NCBI RefSeq assembly: GCF_020179605.1
Contig: NZ_JAINZO010000001.1
Location: 682,001 to 746,000, forward strand
Length of the DNA: 64,000 nt
Source: Geomonas agri
GTDB lineage: Bacteria; Desulfobacterota; Desulfuromonadia; Geobacterales; Geobacteraceae
Direction of reading: 5' to 3'
The notes under the pieces were generated by a model. It worked only from the letters and a program-made list of their open reading frames with translations. It was not told the DNA's origin and did not search any database. The position numbers and the translations under genes were made by a program. Of the stretch, positions 1 through 8,158 are shown piece by piece (the first letter of the stretch is position 1; each line of letters opens with the position of its first letter).

Positions 1-1146
1 CTGCAAGTCGAGATGGTGGCCGCGAGCATGGACGCGGTCCTCATGGTGCAAAACGCCGACCTGTTTTATTTCACCGGAACCGTGCAGACCGGTGTGCTCT
101 ACGTTCCCGCCTCGGGGCGTCCGCTGTACCTCGTGCGCCGCGACTTCATGCGCGCGCGCATGGAGAGCGGGCTCGCCGACGTGGTACCGCTCCCTTCCCT
201 GAACCAGTTGGCCGGACTGATCACCGAGCACGGCCACCCGCTGCCGCAACGCCTCGGCCTCGAGCTGGACGTCCTGCCGGTCAACCTCTACCATAGGTAC
301 TTCTCCCTCTTTCCCAACACCCAGGCGCTGGACGCCTCGCCCGCCATCAGGCGGGTGCGCATGACCAAAAGCCACTACGAGATCCACATCCTCCAGGATG
401 CCGGCACCCAGGCCGACAAGATGTACCGGCGCGCCGTCGAGGTGGTACGTGAGGGGATGAGCGAAGTCGAGCTCGCTTCCGAACTGGAACGCGTTGGGCG
501 CCAGGAGGGGCACCAGGGGTACGTCCGGATGCGCGCCTTCAACGGCGAGCTCTCCGGTGTCCAGGTCCTCTCCGGTGCCGACGGTGCCGCTCCCGCCTGC
601 ACCAACACGGCCCTGGGCGGCATGGGGCTCACCCCCGCCTTCGGGCACGGTGCCAGCTACAACAGGATCCGGCGCGACGAACCGATCATCGTCGACTTTG
701 CCAGCTGCTATGACGGCTACCTGGCGGACCAGACCCGGGTCTTCGCCATCGGCTCGGTGTCCGAGCGCATGCGGCGCGGCTATGACGACATGCTGCGCAT
801 CGAGGACCTGATGATGGAGCGTGCCGTCGAGGGGGCGAGCTGGGGGGGGATCTATGACGCCTGTCTGGACCTGGCGCGGCGCATGGGCTACGCGGAGCAC
901 TTCATGGGGACTCCGGGCAGCCAGATCTCTTTCATAGGCCATGGTCTGGGCATTGAAATAGACGAATATCCTTTCATAGCGAAAGGGTTCTCCGATGAGA
1001 CCCTGCAGGTCGGTATGGCCTTTGCCTTCGAGCCGAAACTCGTGTTTCCCGGTGAAGGCGCCGTCGGCATCGAAAATTCATTTTATCTCTCGGAACAAGG
1101 ACTTAAGCGGCTCACCTTCTCAAGCCAGGAACTGGTACTGCTATAA
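1..1146 (+). CDS. M24 family metallopeptidase (Xaa-Pro aminopeptidase-like), 5' end cut by the window
   Basis: Cytosolic dinuclear-metal peptidase of the pita-bread fold, likely cleaving Xaa-Pro or related N-terminal bonds. The frame is already open at base 1, and residues before the ATG at 13 continue a normal N-terminal creatinase-like domain, so the true start lies upstream. About 381 residues are visible. The metal ligands of the family can be picked out: Asp in IIVDFAS, Asp in YLADQTR, His in SFIGHGLGI, Glu in AFAFEPK and Glu in VGIENSF. The N-terminal 130 residues (YFTGTVQTG onward) are the non-catalytic domain. It is followed by a 216-bp gap holding the citrate synthase promoter. The exact substrate cannot be read from sequence; an ectoine-hydrolase or prolidase activity would look similar. 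Confidence 0.88.
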   Translation: MQVEMVAASMDAVLMVQNADLFYFTGTVQTGVLYVPASGRPLYLVRRDFMRARMESGLADVVPLPSLNQLAGLITEHGHPLPQRLGLELDVLPVNLYHRYFSLFPNTQALDASPAIRRVRMTKSHYEIHILQDAGTQADKMYRRAVEVVREGMSEVELASELERVGRQEGHQGYVRMRAFNGELSGVQVLSGADGAAPACTNTALGGMGLTPAFGHGASYNRIRRDEPIIVDFASCYDGYLADQTRVFAIGSVSERMRRGYDDMLRIEDLMMERAVEGASWGGIYDACLDLARRMGYAEHFMGTPGSQISFIGHGLGIEIDEYPFIAKGFSDETLQVGMAFAFEPKLVFPGEGAVGIENSFYLSEQGLKRLTFSSQELVLL

Positions 1147-1192
1147 CGTGAATTAAAATGTATGCAAAATACTAGAACACAATTTTTTTGTG

Positions 1193-1221
1193 TTGAAATT
1201 GGATCTGTGCAATGGTATACA
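1193..1221 (+). promoter_or_regulatory. Probable sigma-70 promoter of citrate synthase
   Basis: TTGAAA at 1193-1198 and TATACA at 1216-1221 are separated by 17 bases, a near-ideal sigma-70 pair. Transcription would begin near 1228, giving a leader of about 135 bases before the ATG at 1363. The -10 box overlaps the first of three GTATAC palindromes, so a repressor bound there would block RNA polymerase. Confidence 0.6.
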
Positions 1222-1248
1222 TTTGAAAAATCTTTGTATACAGTATAC
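1215..1248. promoter_or_regulatory. Cluster of three GTATAC palindromes, candidate operator over the citrate synthase promoter
   Basis: GTATAC occurs at 1215-1220, 1236-1241 and 1243-1248. The first two are 21 bases apart, two helical turns, and the second sits in TTGTATACAG, which resembles sites of FadR-type GntR regulators. The position over and just downstream of the -10 box suggests repression. The protein that binds is unknown. Confidence 0.4.
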
Positions 1249-1362
1249 CTACCTCACGCAACCGGCCGAGTGCTATCGGCGACCGGCGCGGTGTCAGCGG
1301 AAGATTCGATTGTTTAATTCGACGTATGTACCTCAACCCCAACAGAAAAGGAGATCTGGCAC

Positions 1363-2688
1363 ATGACGCAATTGAAAGAGAAGTTGTTTGAGAAGATCCA
1401 GGCCCACCGTCCCCGCATCACCAGACTGACCAAGGAGTTCGGCTCCGTGATCATCGACAAGGTGGACATCGGTCAGTGCATCGGCGGCGCCCGCGACATC
1501 AGGTCGCTCGTCACCGACATCTCCTATCTTGATCCGCAGGAAGGTATCCGCTTCCGTGGCAAGACCATCCCGGAGACCTTCGAGGCCCTGCCGAAAGCAG
1601 CCGGCTCCGAGTATCCGACCGTCGAGTCCTTCTGGTACTTCCTGCTGACCGGTGAGGTTCCGTCCCTCGAGCAGGTTGCTGCCGTCGAGGCAGAGTTCAA
1701 GACCCGTCAGGTCGTGCCCGAGTACGTGTACACCGCCGTGCGCGCTCTCCCGAAAGAGAGCCACCCGATGGTCATGCTTTCCGTCGGCATCATGGCTATG
1801 CAGAAAGACTCCAAGTTCGCTGCTTTCTACAGCGGCGGCAAGTTCAACAAGATGGACGCCTGGGAGTACGTGTACGAGGATGCCAGCGACATCGTCGCCC
1901 GTATCCCGGTTCTCGCCGCATTCATCTACAACCTGAAGTATCGCGGTGACAAGCAGATCGCCATCGATCCGAAACTCGACATGGGCGCGAACTTCGCCCA
2001 CATGATCGGGCAGAGCGAGCAGTACAAGGACGTGGCCAGGATGTACTTCATCCTCCACTCCGACCACGAGTCCGGCAACGTTTCGGCCCACACCACCCAC
2101 CTGGTGCACTCGGCCCTCTCCGACCCGTACTACGCGTACTCCGCAGGCCTCAACGGACTGGCAGGCCCGCTGCACGGCCTGGCTAACCAGGAAGTTCTCG
2201 GCTGGATCATGGAGTTCCAGAAGAAGCTCAACGGCGCCGAGCCGACCAAAGAGAACGTCACCAAGGCTCTCTGGGATACCCTCAACGCAGGCCAGGTTGT
2301 TCCGGGCTACGGCCACGCCGTTCTCAGGAAGACCGACCCGCGCTACACCGCACAGCGCGAGTTCTGCCTCAAGACCCCGGGCCTCAAGGACGATCCGCTG
2401 TTCAAGCTGGTCGCCATGATCTTCGAGACCGCCCCGGGCGTCCTCACCGAGCACGGCAAGACCAAGAACCCCTGGCCGAACGTCGACGCACAGTCCGGCG
2501 TCATCCAGTGGTACTACGGCCTCAAGGAGTGGGACTTCTACACCGTTCTCTTCGGTGTGGGCCGCGCTCTGGGCTGCATGGCTAACATCACTTGGGACCG
2601 CGGCCTTGGCTACGCCATCGAGCGTCCGAAGTCCGTCACCACCGACATGCTCGAGAAGTGGGCTGCCGAGGGCGGCAGGAAGATGTAA
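1363..2688 (+). CDS. gltA: Citrate synthase, eukaryote-like type
   Basis: Condenses oxaloacetate and acetyl-CoA to citrate, the entry step of the TCA cycle by which these bacteria oxidise acetate. The 441 residues match the mitochondrial-type branch: long N-terminal helix region, HSDHESGNVSAHT with one catalytic His, GPLHGLANQE with the second catalytic His, and RKTDPRY carrying the catalytic Asp. Length fits that branch rather than hexameric NADH-sensitive bacterial enzymes. The ATG at 1363 follows AAAGGAGATC. It is monocistronic between a strong promoter and a strong terminator at 2721. Geobacteraceae are known to use this eukaryote-like enzyme; regulation by a dedicated repressor is suggested by the operator-like palindromes upstream. 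Confidence 0.96.
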   Translation: MTQLKEKLFEKIQAHRPRITRLTKEFGSVIIDKVDIGQCIGGARDIRSLVTDISYLDPQEGIRFRGKTIPETFEALPKAAGSEYPTVESFWYFLLTGEVPSLEQVAAVEAEFKTRQVVPEYVYTAVRALPKESHPMVMLSVGIMAMQKDSKFAAFYSGGKFNKMDAWEYVYEDASDIVARIPVLAAFIYNLKYRGDKQIAIDPKLDMGANFAHMIGQSEQYKDVARMYFILHSDHESGNVSAHTTHLVHSALSDPYYAYSAGLNGLAGPLHGLANQEVLGWIMEFQKKLNGAEPTKENVTKALWDTLNAGQVVPGYGHAVLRKTDPRYTAQREFCLKTPGLKDDPLFKLVAMIFETAPGVLTEHGKTKNPWPNVDAQSGVIQWYYGLKEWDFYTVLFGVGRALGCMANITWDRGLGYAIERPKSVTTDMLEKWAAEGGRKM

Positions 2689-2720
2689 TTCGGCTTTTGC
2701 CGGCCAACTGTAATATGAGA

Positions 2721-2753
2721 AGAGGGGACACCCAGGTGTCCCCTCTTTTTTTT
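2721..2753 (+). terminator. Rho-independent terminator of citrate synthase
   Basis: A perfect 12-base stem, AGAGGGGACACC pairing with GGTGTCCCCTCT around a CA loop, is followed by nine T. It lies 33 bases after the gltA stop. Confidence 0.92.
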
Positions 2754-2808
2754 GATTGATTCGGGATTTGAACAGCCCGCCTGTCGCTGCAAAGAACAGC
2801 ATACCGAT

Positions 2809-2872
2809 CCACGGAGCGCAGCACGCGCACTAGCGTCCTCCCCTTTGTGAAGGGGAGACAGAGGGAATTTGC
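2809..2872 (+). repeat. Dispersed 64-bp palindromic repeat, full copy 1
   Basis: Begins CCACGGAGCGCAGCA, has a hairpin core CCTCCCCTTTGTGAAGGGG, and ends GGGAATTTGC. The same element recurs at 38252, 43461 and 49287, with core-only copies at 2989, 38167 and 60520. Only intergenic sites are hit in this window. Confidence 0.75.
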
Positions 2873-2988
2873 TGTTGGGGTAGACCAGCAGTCGAGAGTT
2901 GAAGGTGGGTATTCTGGAGATGCTCACGCCAGCAGGTGAATATATAGGGGATGACTTTAGTTCGGGAAGAGATGTTGCTGGTGTGTTG

Positions 2989-3030
2989 CAAAGCCCCCCT
3001 TGTCCCCCCTTCGCAAAAGGGCGGAACTCT
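2989..3030 (-). repeat. Dispersed palindromic repeat, core copy
   Basis: Reads GCAAAGCCCCCCTTGTCCCC followed by CTTCGCAAAAGGGCGG, the reverse orientation of copy 1. The two copies form an inverted pair about 120 bases apart. Confidence 0.6.
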
Positions 3031-3131
3031 GCGCCGCGTGCAAAGCCTATTCGTCAAGACTCGTGACAGCTGAACCTTTAGGGGAGGGAGAGAGAGCACG
3101 TGCCGCATGGGGGAGGGGAGGGGTAAAGAAA

Positions 3132-3155
3132 AGCCGCCCACGGGAATGAGCGGCT
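3132..3155 (-). terminator. Probable terminator of the AMMECR1-domain gene
   Basis: Read on the minus strand, AGCCGC pairs with GCGGCT around a 12-base loop and is followed by TTTTCTTT. The stem is short, so strength is uncertain. Confidence 0.5.
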
Positions 3156-3173
3156 GACAGGGGCGGTAGCTTA

Positions 3174-3725
3174 CTACTGCTGTTCGCCGAATACCTCGGC
3201 GCTGAAGACATACAGGTCGGCGCCTTCCTTCCAGTCGTCCTTCTTGAGGCCGGCCTTCAGCGCGGTCTGGTTCAGGAAGGTCTCCCGGTCCCAGTGGTGC
3301 TCCACGGCGACCTGGGGGAGCAGGACCCCGCGCGAGAAGTTCTTCTCCAGGTACAGGCCGTGCTTGCCCACTTCCACCTCTTCCGGGGAAGAGATCTTGC
3401 TCAGGGGGGACAGCACGGATATCTCCAGTTCGAAGTCGGCCAGGTCGGCCTCTTTCATCGGGTAGAAACGCGGGTCCCTGGTCGCGGCGGAGGCGGCCAT
3501 CTCCTGCACCAGCTGGTAGAGCGGCTTGTCCGAGTTGAAGTTGCCGATGCACCCCCGGAGCGCCCCCTGCTTCTTGATGGTGACAAAGCACCCGTGTGGC
3601 AAGGAGAGCTTGTCGTCGGTCACTTGCTGCATCTTCAGTTTGCCGGTCTGGACCGTGGCAGTGATCGCCTCCCGGGCCAGGTCCAGAAGAAGTTTTTTGT
3701 CTGCGGAATTGAGCGTATCGTTCAC
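3174..3725 (-). CDS. AMMECR1-domain protein (AmmeMemoRadiSam protein A type)
   Basis: A stand-alone AMMECR1 domain of 183 residues. The family signature LRGCIGN is present near residue 59, followed by the conserved DPRFYPM and the C-terminal LPQVAVEHHWDRETFLNQTALKAG block, which matches the family's typical end. In many bacteria this domain sits with a Memo protein and a radical SAM enzyme; neither is next to it here, and its biochemical role is not established. The ATG at 3725 begins MNDTLNSADKKLLLDLAR; upstream context GGGGGACGCCGTGAACG provides a weak ribosome site, so the start could be slightly different. Single-gene unit with its own terminator. Confidence 0.85.
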   Translation of the reverse strand: MNDTLNSADKKLLLDLAREAITATVQTGKLKMQQVTDDKLSLPHGCFVTIKKQGALRGCIGNFNSDKPLYQLVQEMAASAATRDPRFYPMKEADLADFELEISVLSPLSKISSPEEVEVGKHGLYLEKNFSRGVLLPQVAVEHHWDRETFLNQTALKAGLKKDDWKEGADLYVFSAEVFGEQQ

Positions 3726-4222
3726 GGCGTCCCCCTGGGTGGCGTTGCTCCGTGCTCGCCATGGATTAATTGGGCCAAAATAATATATTTGCGAGCCGTT
3801 TACAAGAAAGAACCGTGCTGTGGCCCCAGGTTCGCTCCCGTTTTTTTACCTCTTACGGGTAAGGGGCGGTGTGCTGGCCATGCTCTGCCGAGTGAATGAG
3901 GTGGGCATCGCGTCGGGTCGGTAGTGCAGGAAGCCGCGTCGGGCAGGTTTTTTGACGCTAAAACGGCAGGTTGTGCCGCTGGCCGGGTTTTGGGGGCGCC
4001 TTTCCCGTGCCCGTCCAACAACGGAATTTGGTTTCCTGCATGTTTGGCGGGGCCATCCAAATGTTCCGGATAATCTTTTAATAATTTTTTGCGATTTCCA
4101 GCTTTAAAAACTGTTGACTTTTCCAGGAATGCTAGTATATTCGCCCTTTGTTGTCGCACGAAAAAAACCATGCGCTTTGCGCAGTAATGGTAAATCTAAA
4201 AAGAAAAGAGGTGATATCGTCA
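3726..4222. other. Gene-free stretch between the AMMECR1 gene and the Ala/Pro lipoprotein
   Basis: About 500 bases with lower GC than the neighbours towards 4080-4220. It holds the promoter at 4114-4141 for the lipoprotein and presumably the AMMECR1 promoter. A 123-residue minus-strand frame at 3800-4171 lacks recognisable features and I do not call it. Confidence 0.5.
4114..4141 (+). promoter_or_regulatory. Strong sigma-70 promoter of the Ala/Pro-rich lipoprotein
   Basis: TTGACT at 4114-4119 and TATATT at 4136-4141 with a 16-base spacer. Start of transcription near 4148, about 75 bases before the ATG at 4223. An AT-rich upstream tract (4071-4112) could act as an UP element. Confidence 0.68.
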
Positions 4223-4432
4223 ATGAAAAAACTGATCTCCTTGGCACTTTGCCTGGCTCTGGCCCTGTCCTTTGCTGCTGGCTGCAAGAAGAAAGAAGAG
4301 GCTCCGGCTGCTCCGGCTGCTGAGCAGGCTGCTCCGGCCGCTCCGGCTCAGGCTCCGATGTCCTCCGCTAAAGCTCCGGAAGCTGCTCCGGCTGCTCCGG
4401 CTGCACCGGCCGCTCCGGCTGAGAAGAAGTAA
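4223..4432 (+). CDS. Small Ala/Pro-rich lipoprotein
   Basis: A 69-residue envelope lipoprotein of unknown function. The signal peptide MKKLISLALCLALALSFAAG ends in a lipobox (FAAGC), so Cys21 is the likely lipidated residue. The mature part is CKKKEE followed by about 40 residues made almost only of Ala, Pro, Glu and Gln in APA repeats, ending in AEKK. It has no globular domain; it may be an extended periplasmic tether. The start chosen is the ATG at 4223 after AGAGGTGATATCGTCA; an upstream in-frame ATG would disrupt the signal peptide. Strong promoter and terminator make it a single-gene unit, probably well expressed. Confidence 0.85.
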   Translation: MKKLISLALCLALALSFAAGCKKKEEAPAAPAAEQAAPAAPAQAPMSSAKAPEAAPAAPAAPAAPAEKK

Positions 4433-4460
4433 GCTGAAGCAGGGTCTCCCTGTTTCACGA

Positions 4461-4491
4461 AGCCCACAGATCCATCTGTGGGCTTTTTTTT
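4461..4491 (+). terminator. Terminator after the Ala/Pro lipoprotein
   Basis: AGCCCACAGA pairs perfectly with TCTGTGGGCT around TCCA, followed by seven further T. Confidence 0.93.
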
Positions 4492-4514
4492 GTCTCTCTA
4501 TCCGGCCATTTGCC

Positions 4515-4544
4515 TTGACAACGGGCGGACTGGAATGCTAATTA
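4515..4544 (+). promoter_or_regulatory. Probable sigma-70 promoter of ndk
   Basis: TTGACA at 4515-4520 and TAATTA at 4539-4544 with an 18-base spacer. It lies 37 bases before the ndk ATG. Confidence 0.55.
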
Positions 4545-4580
4545 GAAGGGTCGTCAACTACAATGAGTTCGGAGGAAACA

Positions 4581-4994
4581 ATGGAAAGAACATTTGCCAT
4601 CATAAAGCCTGATGCAGTTGAGAGGAACGTCACCGGCAAGGTGCTTGCCATGATCGAGGCCGGCGGCTTCAAGATCGTCGGCATGAAGAAGATCCTTCTC
4701 TCCAGGGCACAGGCAGAGGGCTTCTACTACGTGCACAAAGAGCGTCCGTTCTTCGGCGACCTCTGCACCTTCATGTCCCGCGGCCCGGTCATCGCGCTGG
4801 TGCTGGAGAAGGAAAACGCCATCGCCGACTGGCGCGGCCTGATGGGCGCCACCAACCCGGCTAACGCCGAGGCAGGCACCATCCGCAAGGAACTGGGCGT
4901 GAGCATCGAGGAGAACACCGTACACGGTTCCGACTCCCCGGAGTCCGCTTCCTACGAGATCCCCTACTTCTTCAATCAGCTGGAACTGGTTTAA
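4581..4994 (+). CDS. ndk: Nucleoside diphosphate kinase
   Basis: Transfers the gamma-phosphate of ATP to nucleoside diphosphates through a phospho-histidine, balancing NTP and dNTP pools. The 137-residue protein from [13 protein letters not shown] has the full family set: [11 protein letters not shown] with the nucleotide-binding Lys, [28 protein letters not shown] and the active-site His in [12 protein letters not shown]. Length matches bacterial Ndk. The ATG at 4581 is chosen because GGAGG lies six bases before it; the in-frame ATG at 4563 would add six residues absent from typical members. Own promoter and terminator. Confidence 0.97.
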   Translation: MERTFAIIKPDAVERNVTGKVLAMIEAGGFKIVGMKKILLSRAQAEGFYYVHKERPFFGDLCTFMSRGPVIALVLEKENAIADWRGLMGATNPANAEAGTIRKELGVSIEENTVHGSDSPESASYEIPYFFNQLELV

Positions 4995-5020
4995 TTCGAA
5001 GCAGGTTCAGGCAGATCAAG

Positions 5021-5046
5021 AGCCCTTCGCGAGAAGGGCTTTTTTA
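5021..5046 (+). terminator. Terminator after ndk
   Basis: AGCCCTTC pairs with GAAGGGCT around GCGA, followed by six T. It ends just before rlmN starts at 5060. Confidence 0.9.
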
Positions 5047-5059
5047 GTATCCGGAAAGC

Positions 5060-6094
5060 ATGGAAAAGACCGATATAAAGAATTTGACCCTCTCCGGGCT
5101 CGAGGCCTACATTTCCGGCCTGGGCAAGGAGCGTTTCCGCGCCAAGCAGATCTTCAAGTGGCTCTACCAGATGGACGCCATGGACTTCGACGAGATGACC
5201 AACGTCTCCAAGGATTTCCGGGCGGTACTGAAGGAGCGGGCCGAGATCAGCAACCTGGTCCCCGAGGCTGTCGAGGCGTCGGAGGACGGCACCAGGAAAT
5301 ACCTGTTCCGGTTGCAGGACGGCGCCAGCGTCGAGAGCGTTCTCATCCCCGACGAGGGGAGGAACACGCTCTGCATCTCCAGCCAGGTTGGCTGTGCCAT
5401 GAAGTGCGCCTTCTGCCTGACCGGAACCTTTGGCCTGGCCCGCAACCTGACCACGGCAGAGATAGTGAACCAGGTCTGCGCGGTGAAGCGCGAGCATCCG
5501 GTGAACAACATCGTCTTCATGGGCATGGGGGAGCCTCTGGCCAACCTGGGTGCTGTCATCCCGGCGGTGAACATCCTGACCGACCCTGACGGCTTCCAGT
5601 TCTCCACCCGTAAGGTCACCGTCTCTACGTCGGGGCTGGTCCCCGAGATGGCGGAACTGGGGCGCGGCTGCACCGTGAACCTCGCGGTGTCACTGAATGC
5701 CACCACGGACGAGGTCAGGGACCAGATCATGCCGGTGAACCGCGCCTACCCCCTGAAGGAGCTTTTGGCCGCCTGCAAGGCGTTCCCGCTTCCTTCGCGG
5801 CGCTGGATTACCATCGAGTACGTCATGATCCGCGACCTGAACGACACCCTGGACGACGCCAAGCGCCTGGTGCGCCTGATCAGCAACATCCCGTCCAAGG
5901 TGAACCTGATCCCGTTCAACGAGCACGATGGTTGCGCTTTCAAGAGCCCGACGCAGGAGACTATCGACCGTTTCCACAAGTACCTGCTGGATAAGCACGT
6001 CACCGTGATCACCCGCTCCAGCCGCGGCGGCGACATCTCCGCCGCCTGCGGGCAGTTGAAGGGGAAGCTGGACCAGATGCAGCAACAAGATTAG
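5060..6094 (+). CDS. rlmN: Dual-specificity 23S rRNA/tRNA adenine-C2 methyltransferase, radical SAM
   Basis: Methylates C2 of A2503 in 23S rRNA and A37 of some tRNAs by a radical SAM mechanism. The radical SAM cluster motif CAMKCAFC is visible near residues 112-119, preceded by [18 protein letters not shown] is the conserved SAM-binding GEP segment, and [17 protein letters not shown] and the late Cys in GCAFKSPT and SAACGQL complete the pattern, the last being the expected methyl-carrying Cys region. Length of 344 is typical. It starts 13 bases after the ndk terminator; GGAAAGC precedes the ATG at 5060. Confidence 0.96.
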   Translation: MEKTDIKNLTLSGLEAYISGLGKERFRAKQIFKWLYQMDAMDFDEMTNVSKDFRAVLKERAEISNLVPEAVEASEDGTRKYLFRLQDGASVESVLIPDEGRNTLCISSQVGCAMKCAFCLTGTFGLARNLTTAEIVNQVCAVKREHPVNNIVFMGMGEPLANLGAVIPAVNILTDPDGFQFSTRKVTVSTSGLVPEMAELGRGCTVNLAVSLNATTDEVRDQIMPVNRAYPLKELLAACKAFPLPSRRWITIEYVMIRDLNDTLDDAKRLVRLISNIPSKVNLIPFNEHDGCAFKSPTQETIDRFHKYLLDKHVTVITRSSRGGDISAACGQLKGKLDQMQQQD

Positions 6095-6120
6095 ACCCTT
6101 CTCCCTCCGGGGGAGGGATG
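6095..6120. repeat. Short palindromic CCCTCCGGGGGAGGG element
   Basis: Directly after rlmN sits TTCTCCCTCCGGGGGAGGGA, a hairpin-capable sequence of the same kind seen at 17375, 36752 and 45812. No T run follows, so it is probably a repeat rather than an intrinsic terminator. Confidence 0.45.
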
Positions 6121-6183
6121 TGGACGTGCGTGGCGGCAGGTGCATGATCCTAAATTTCTATTTCCATGACGCTGGAGGGAGCT

Positions 6184-7047
6184 ATGGCTAACGAGGTAAT
6201 CGGGGTAATCGGCGGCAGTGGCCTGTACGAGATGGAGGGGATGACCGGGGTGTCCCAGGTGACCGTGGATACCCCCTTTGGTCGCCCCAGCGACGAGTAC
6301 GTGACCGGCACGCTGGACGGGGTGCAGATGGTCTTTCTGCCGCGCCACGGCAAGGGACACCGCTTCACGCCCAGCGAGGTCAACTACCGCGCCAACATCT
6401 ACGGCATGAAGAAGCTCGGCGTCACCCGGATCATCTCGGTCTCCGCCGTGGGGAGCCTCAGGGAGGAGATCGTCCCCGGGCACATCGTGGTGCCGGACCA
6501 GTTCATCGACCGCACCCGCGGCTTCCGCAAGGACACCTTCTTCGGCAACGGCATTGTCGGCCACGTCCAGTTCGCCGACCCGGTCTGCGGCGAGCTCTCC
6601 GAGATACTGTACCGTTCGGCCGGCGCGGTGGGCGCTACCGTCCATAAAGGTGGGTGCTACGTCTGCATGGAAGGGCCGGCCTTCTCCACCCGTGCCGAGA
6701 GCCACATGTACCGCTCCTTCGGCGCCTCCATCATCGGCATGACCAACCTCACCGAGGCGAAACTCGCCCGCGAGGCCGAGATCTGCTACGGGGTCATCGC
6801 CCTCTCTACCGATTACGACTGCTGGCACGAGTCCCACGACGACGTTTCGGTGGAGGCCATCATCGAGATCATCAAGAACAACGTTGCCACCGCCAAGAAG
6901 ATCATCCGCCAGGCCGTGGCCGAAGTCGCCGCCGGGCGCGGCTGCGCCTGCGGCGAGGCCCTCAAATACGCGGTGATCAGCGACACCTCGGTGATCCCGG
7001 TCGAAACTCGCGAGAACCTCGATCTGATCCTCGGCAAATACCTGTAA
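6184..7047 (+). CDS. mtnP: S-methyl-5'-thioadenosine (or thioinosine) phosphorylase
   Basis: Phosphorolyses methylthioadenosine to adenine and methylthioribose-1-phosphate in purine and methionine salvage. The 287-residue protein shows the phosphate loop GVIGGSGLYEMEG at the N-terminus, PRHGKGH, ISVSAVGSLREEI, MEGPAFSTRAES with the methionine/glutamate substrate motif, and STDYDCWH, the Asp-containing base-binding segment typical of MTA rather than purine nucleoside phosphorylases. The ATG at 6184 is preceded by GGAGGGAGCT; the in-frame ATG at 6166 lies before that ribosome site. The downstream PfkB-type kinase may be in the same transcript. Adenosine or inosine preference cannot be settled from sequence. 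Confidence 0.93.
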   Translation: MANEVIGVIGGSGLYEMEGMTGVSQVTVDTPFGRPSDEYVTGTLDGVQMVFLPRHGKGHRFTPSEVNYRANIYGMKKLGVTRIISVSAVGSLREEIVPGHIVVPDQFIDRTRGFRKDTFFGNGIVGHVQFADPVCGELSEILYRSAGAVGATVHKGGCYVCMEGPAFSTRAESHMYRSFGASIIGMTNLTEAKLAREAEICYGVIALSTDYDCWHESHDDVSVEAIIEIIKNNVATAKKIIRQAVAEVAAGRGCACGEALKYAVISDTSVIPVETRENLDLILGKYL

Positions 7048-7137
7048 CGCCCGTTGCGGCGCCCCGGTCGTGACCGGTGGCGCCGCTTTCATCTGGAAGC
7101 CGAACCAACCCTGACCCCGCAGTACACCGGAGGCTTT

Positions 7138-8055
7138 ATGAGCATACTCGTCGTTGGATCCGTAGCGCTTGATTCCGTGCAGACCCCCTTCGGGGAGAGG
7201 GACCGAGTCCTGGGAGGCTCGGCCACCTACTTCTCCACCTCGGCCAGCTTCTTCACCGACGTCAACCTGGTTGCCGTCGTCGGCGAGGATTTTCCCGAAG
7301 AGCACACCAGCTTTCTCACCTCGAGAAACATTGACCTCACCGGTCTCTCCCGCGTGCCCGGCCAGACCTTTCACTGGAAGGGGCGTTACGGCTACGACCT
7401 GAACGAGGCCCAGACCCTGGAAACACACCTGAACGTGTTCGAGAGCTTTAGGCCCGTGATCCCCGAGGCCTATGCCGATGCCCAGTACCTGATCCTGGCC
7501 AACATCGATCCCGAACTGCAGATGGAGGTGTTGAACCAGGTCAAGCAACCGCGCGTGGTCGCCTGCGACACCATGAACTTCTGGATCTCCTCCAAGATCG
7601 AGGCGCTCAAGAAGGTGATCAGCCGGGTCGACTTCCTGATCATCAACGAGGGTGAGGCGCGCCAGCTCTCCGGCGAGGTGAACCTGGTCAAGGCCGCCCG
7701 CGCCATCATCGCACTGGGGGTCAAGAACCTGATCGTTAAACGCGGCGAGTACGGCGTGCTCATGTTCAACGGCCACTCCGTGTTCGCGGCACCCGCGTAT
7801 CCCCTTGAGGAGGTCTTCGATCCCACCGGCGCCGGGGACACCTTCGCCGGCGGCTTCATGGGGTATCTCGCCAACACCGGCAACCTTTCCGACGAAGGGA
7901 TCCGCCAGGCGATCATCTTCGGCTCGGTGATGGCATCCTTCAACGTCGAGGCGTTCAGCCTGGACCGCCTGAAGACCCTCACCTACCCGGAGATCGAGGC
8001 CCGCTACCGCAGCTTCAAGAACATGACCCATTTTCAGGGAGTAGGGGAGCTGTAA
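7138..8055 (+). CDS. PfkB-family sugar/nucleoside kinase
   Basis: A cytosolic ribokinase-like kinase of 305 residues. It carries the N-terminal GGSATYFSTSA substrate-binding glycine motif (variant of the GG motif) and the C-terminal ATP/anion-hole motif DPTGAGDTFAGGF with the catalytic Asp. It lies 90 bases after the methylthioadenosine phosphorylase, so a role in nucleoside or methylthioribose salvage is possible but is inference only. The start at ATG 7138 (MSILVVGSVALD) follows ACCGGAGGCTTT; the upstream extension is not family-like. Specific substrate unknown. Confidence 0.88.
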   Translation: MSILVVGSVALDSVQTPFGERDRVLGGSATYFSTSASFFTDVNLVAVVGEDFPEEHTSFLTSRNIDLTGLSRVPGQTFHWKGRYGYDLNEAQTLETHLNVFESFRPVIPEAYADAQYLILANIDPELQMEVLNQVKQPRVVACDTMNFWISSKIEALKKVISRVDFLIINEGEARQLSGEVNLVKAARAIIALGVKNLIVKRGEYGVLMFNGHSVFAAPAYPLEEVFDPTGAGDTFAGGFMGYLANTGNLSDEGIRQAIIFGSVMASFNVEAFSLDRLKTLTYPEIEARYRSFKNMTHFQGVGEL

Positions 8056-8158
8056 CCGGGCGCTGGGACGGCCTTTGGTAAGGGGGTCCTCATTGACAAT
8101 GATGATCATATCTGTTAATTTTTGCAGGTGCATTTTCGCCAGTAATCCCGTGAGGTTT

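Larger units (their letters stand above)
2689..3173. other. Gene-free stretch between gltA and the AMMECR1 gene
   Basis: Apart from the gltA terminator and the terminator of the minus-strand gene near 3132, this 485-base gap holds two copies of the dispersed palindromic repeat (2809-2872 and 2989-3030) facing each other. I see no credible coding region; the open frames here are low-complexity or antisense to repeats. Confidence 0.6.

Noticed and set aside
2755-2800. Possible tRNA remnant on the minus strand (GTTCAAATCCCG)
   Set aside because: Only a T-arm-like stretch is present; no acceptor stem, anticodon arm or CCA can be folded around it.
1333-2802. 489-residue open frame antisense to citrate synthase
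   Set aside because: It runs opposite a clearly conserved gene and has no family motif; a by-product of high GC third positions.
3800-4171. 123-residue minus-strand open frame
   Set aside because: No ribosome site, no domain, and it runs through the lipoprotein promoter.
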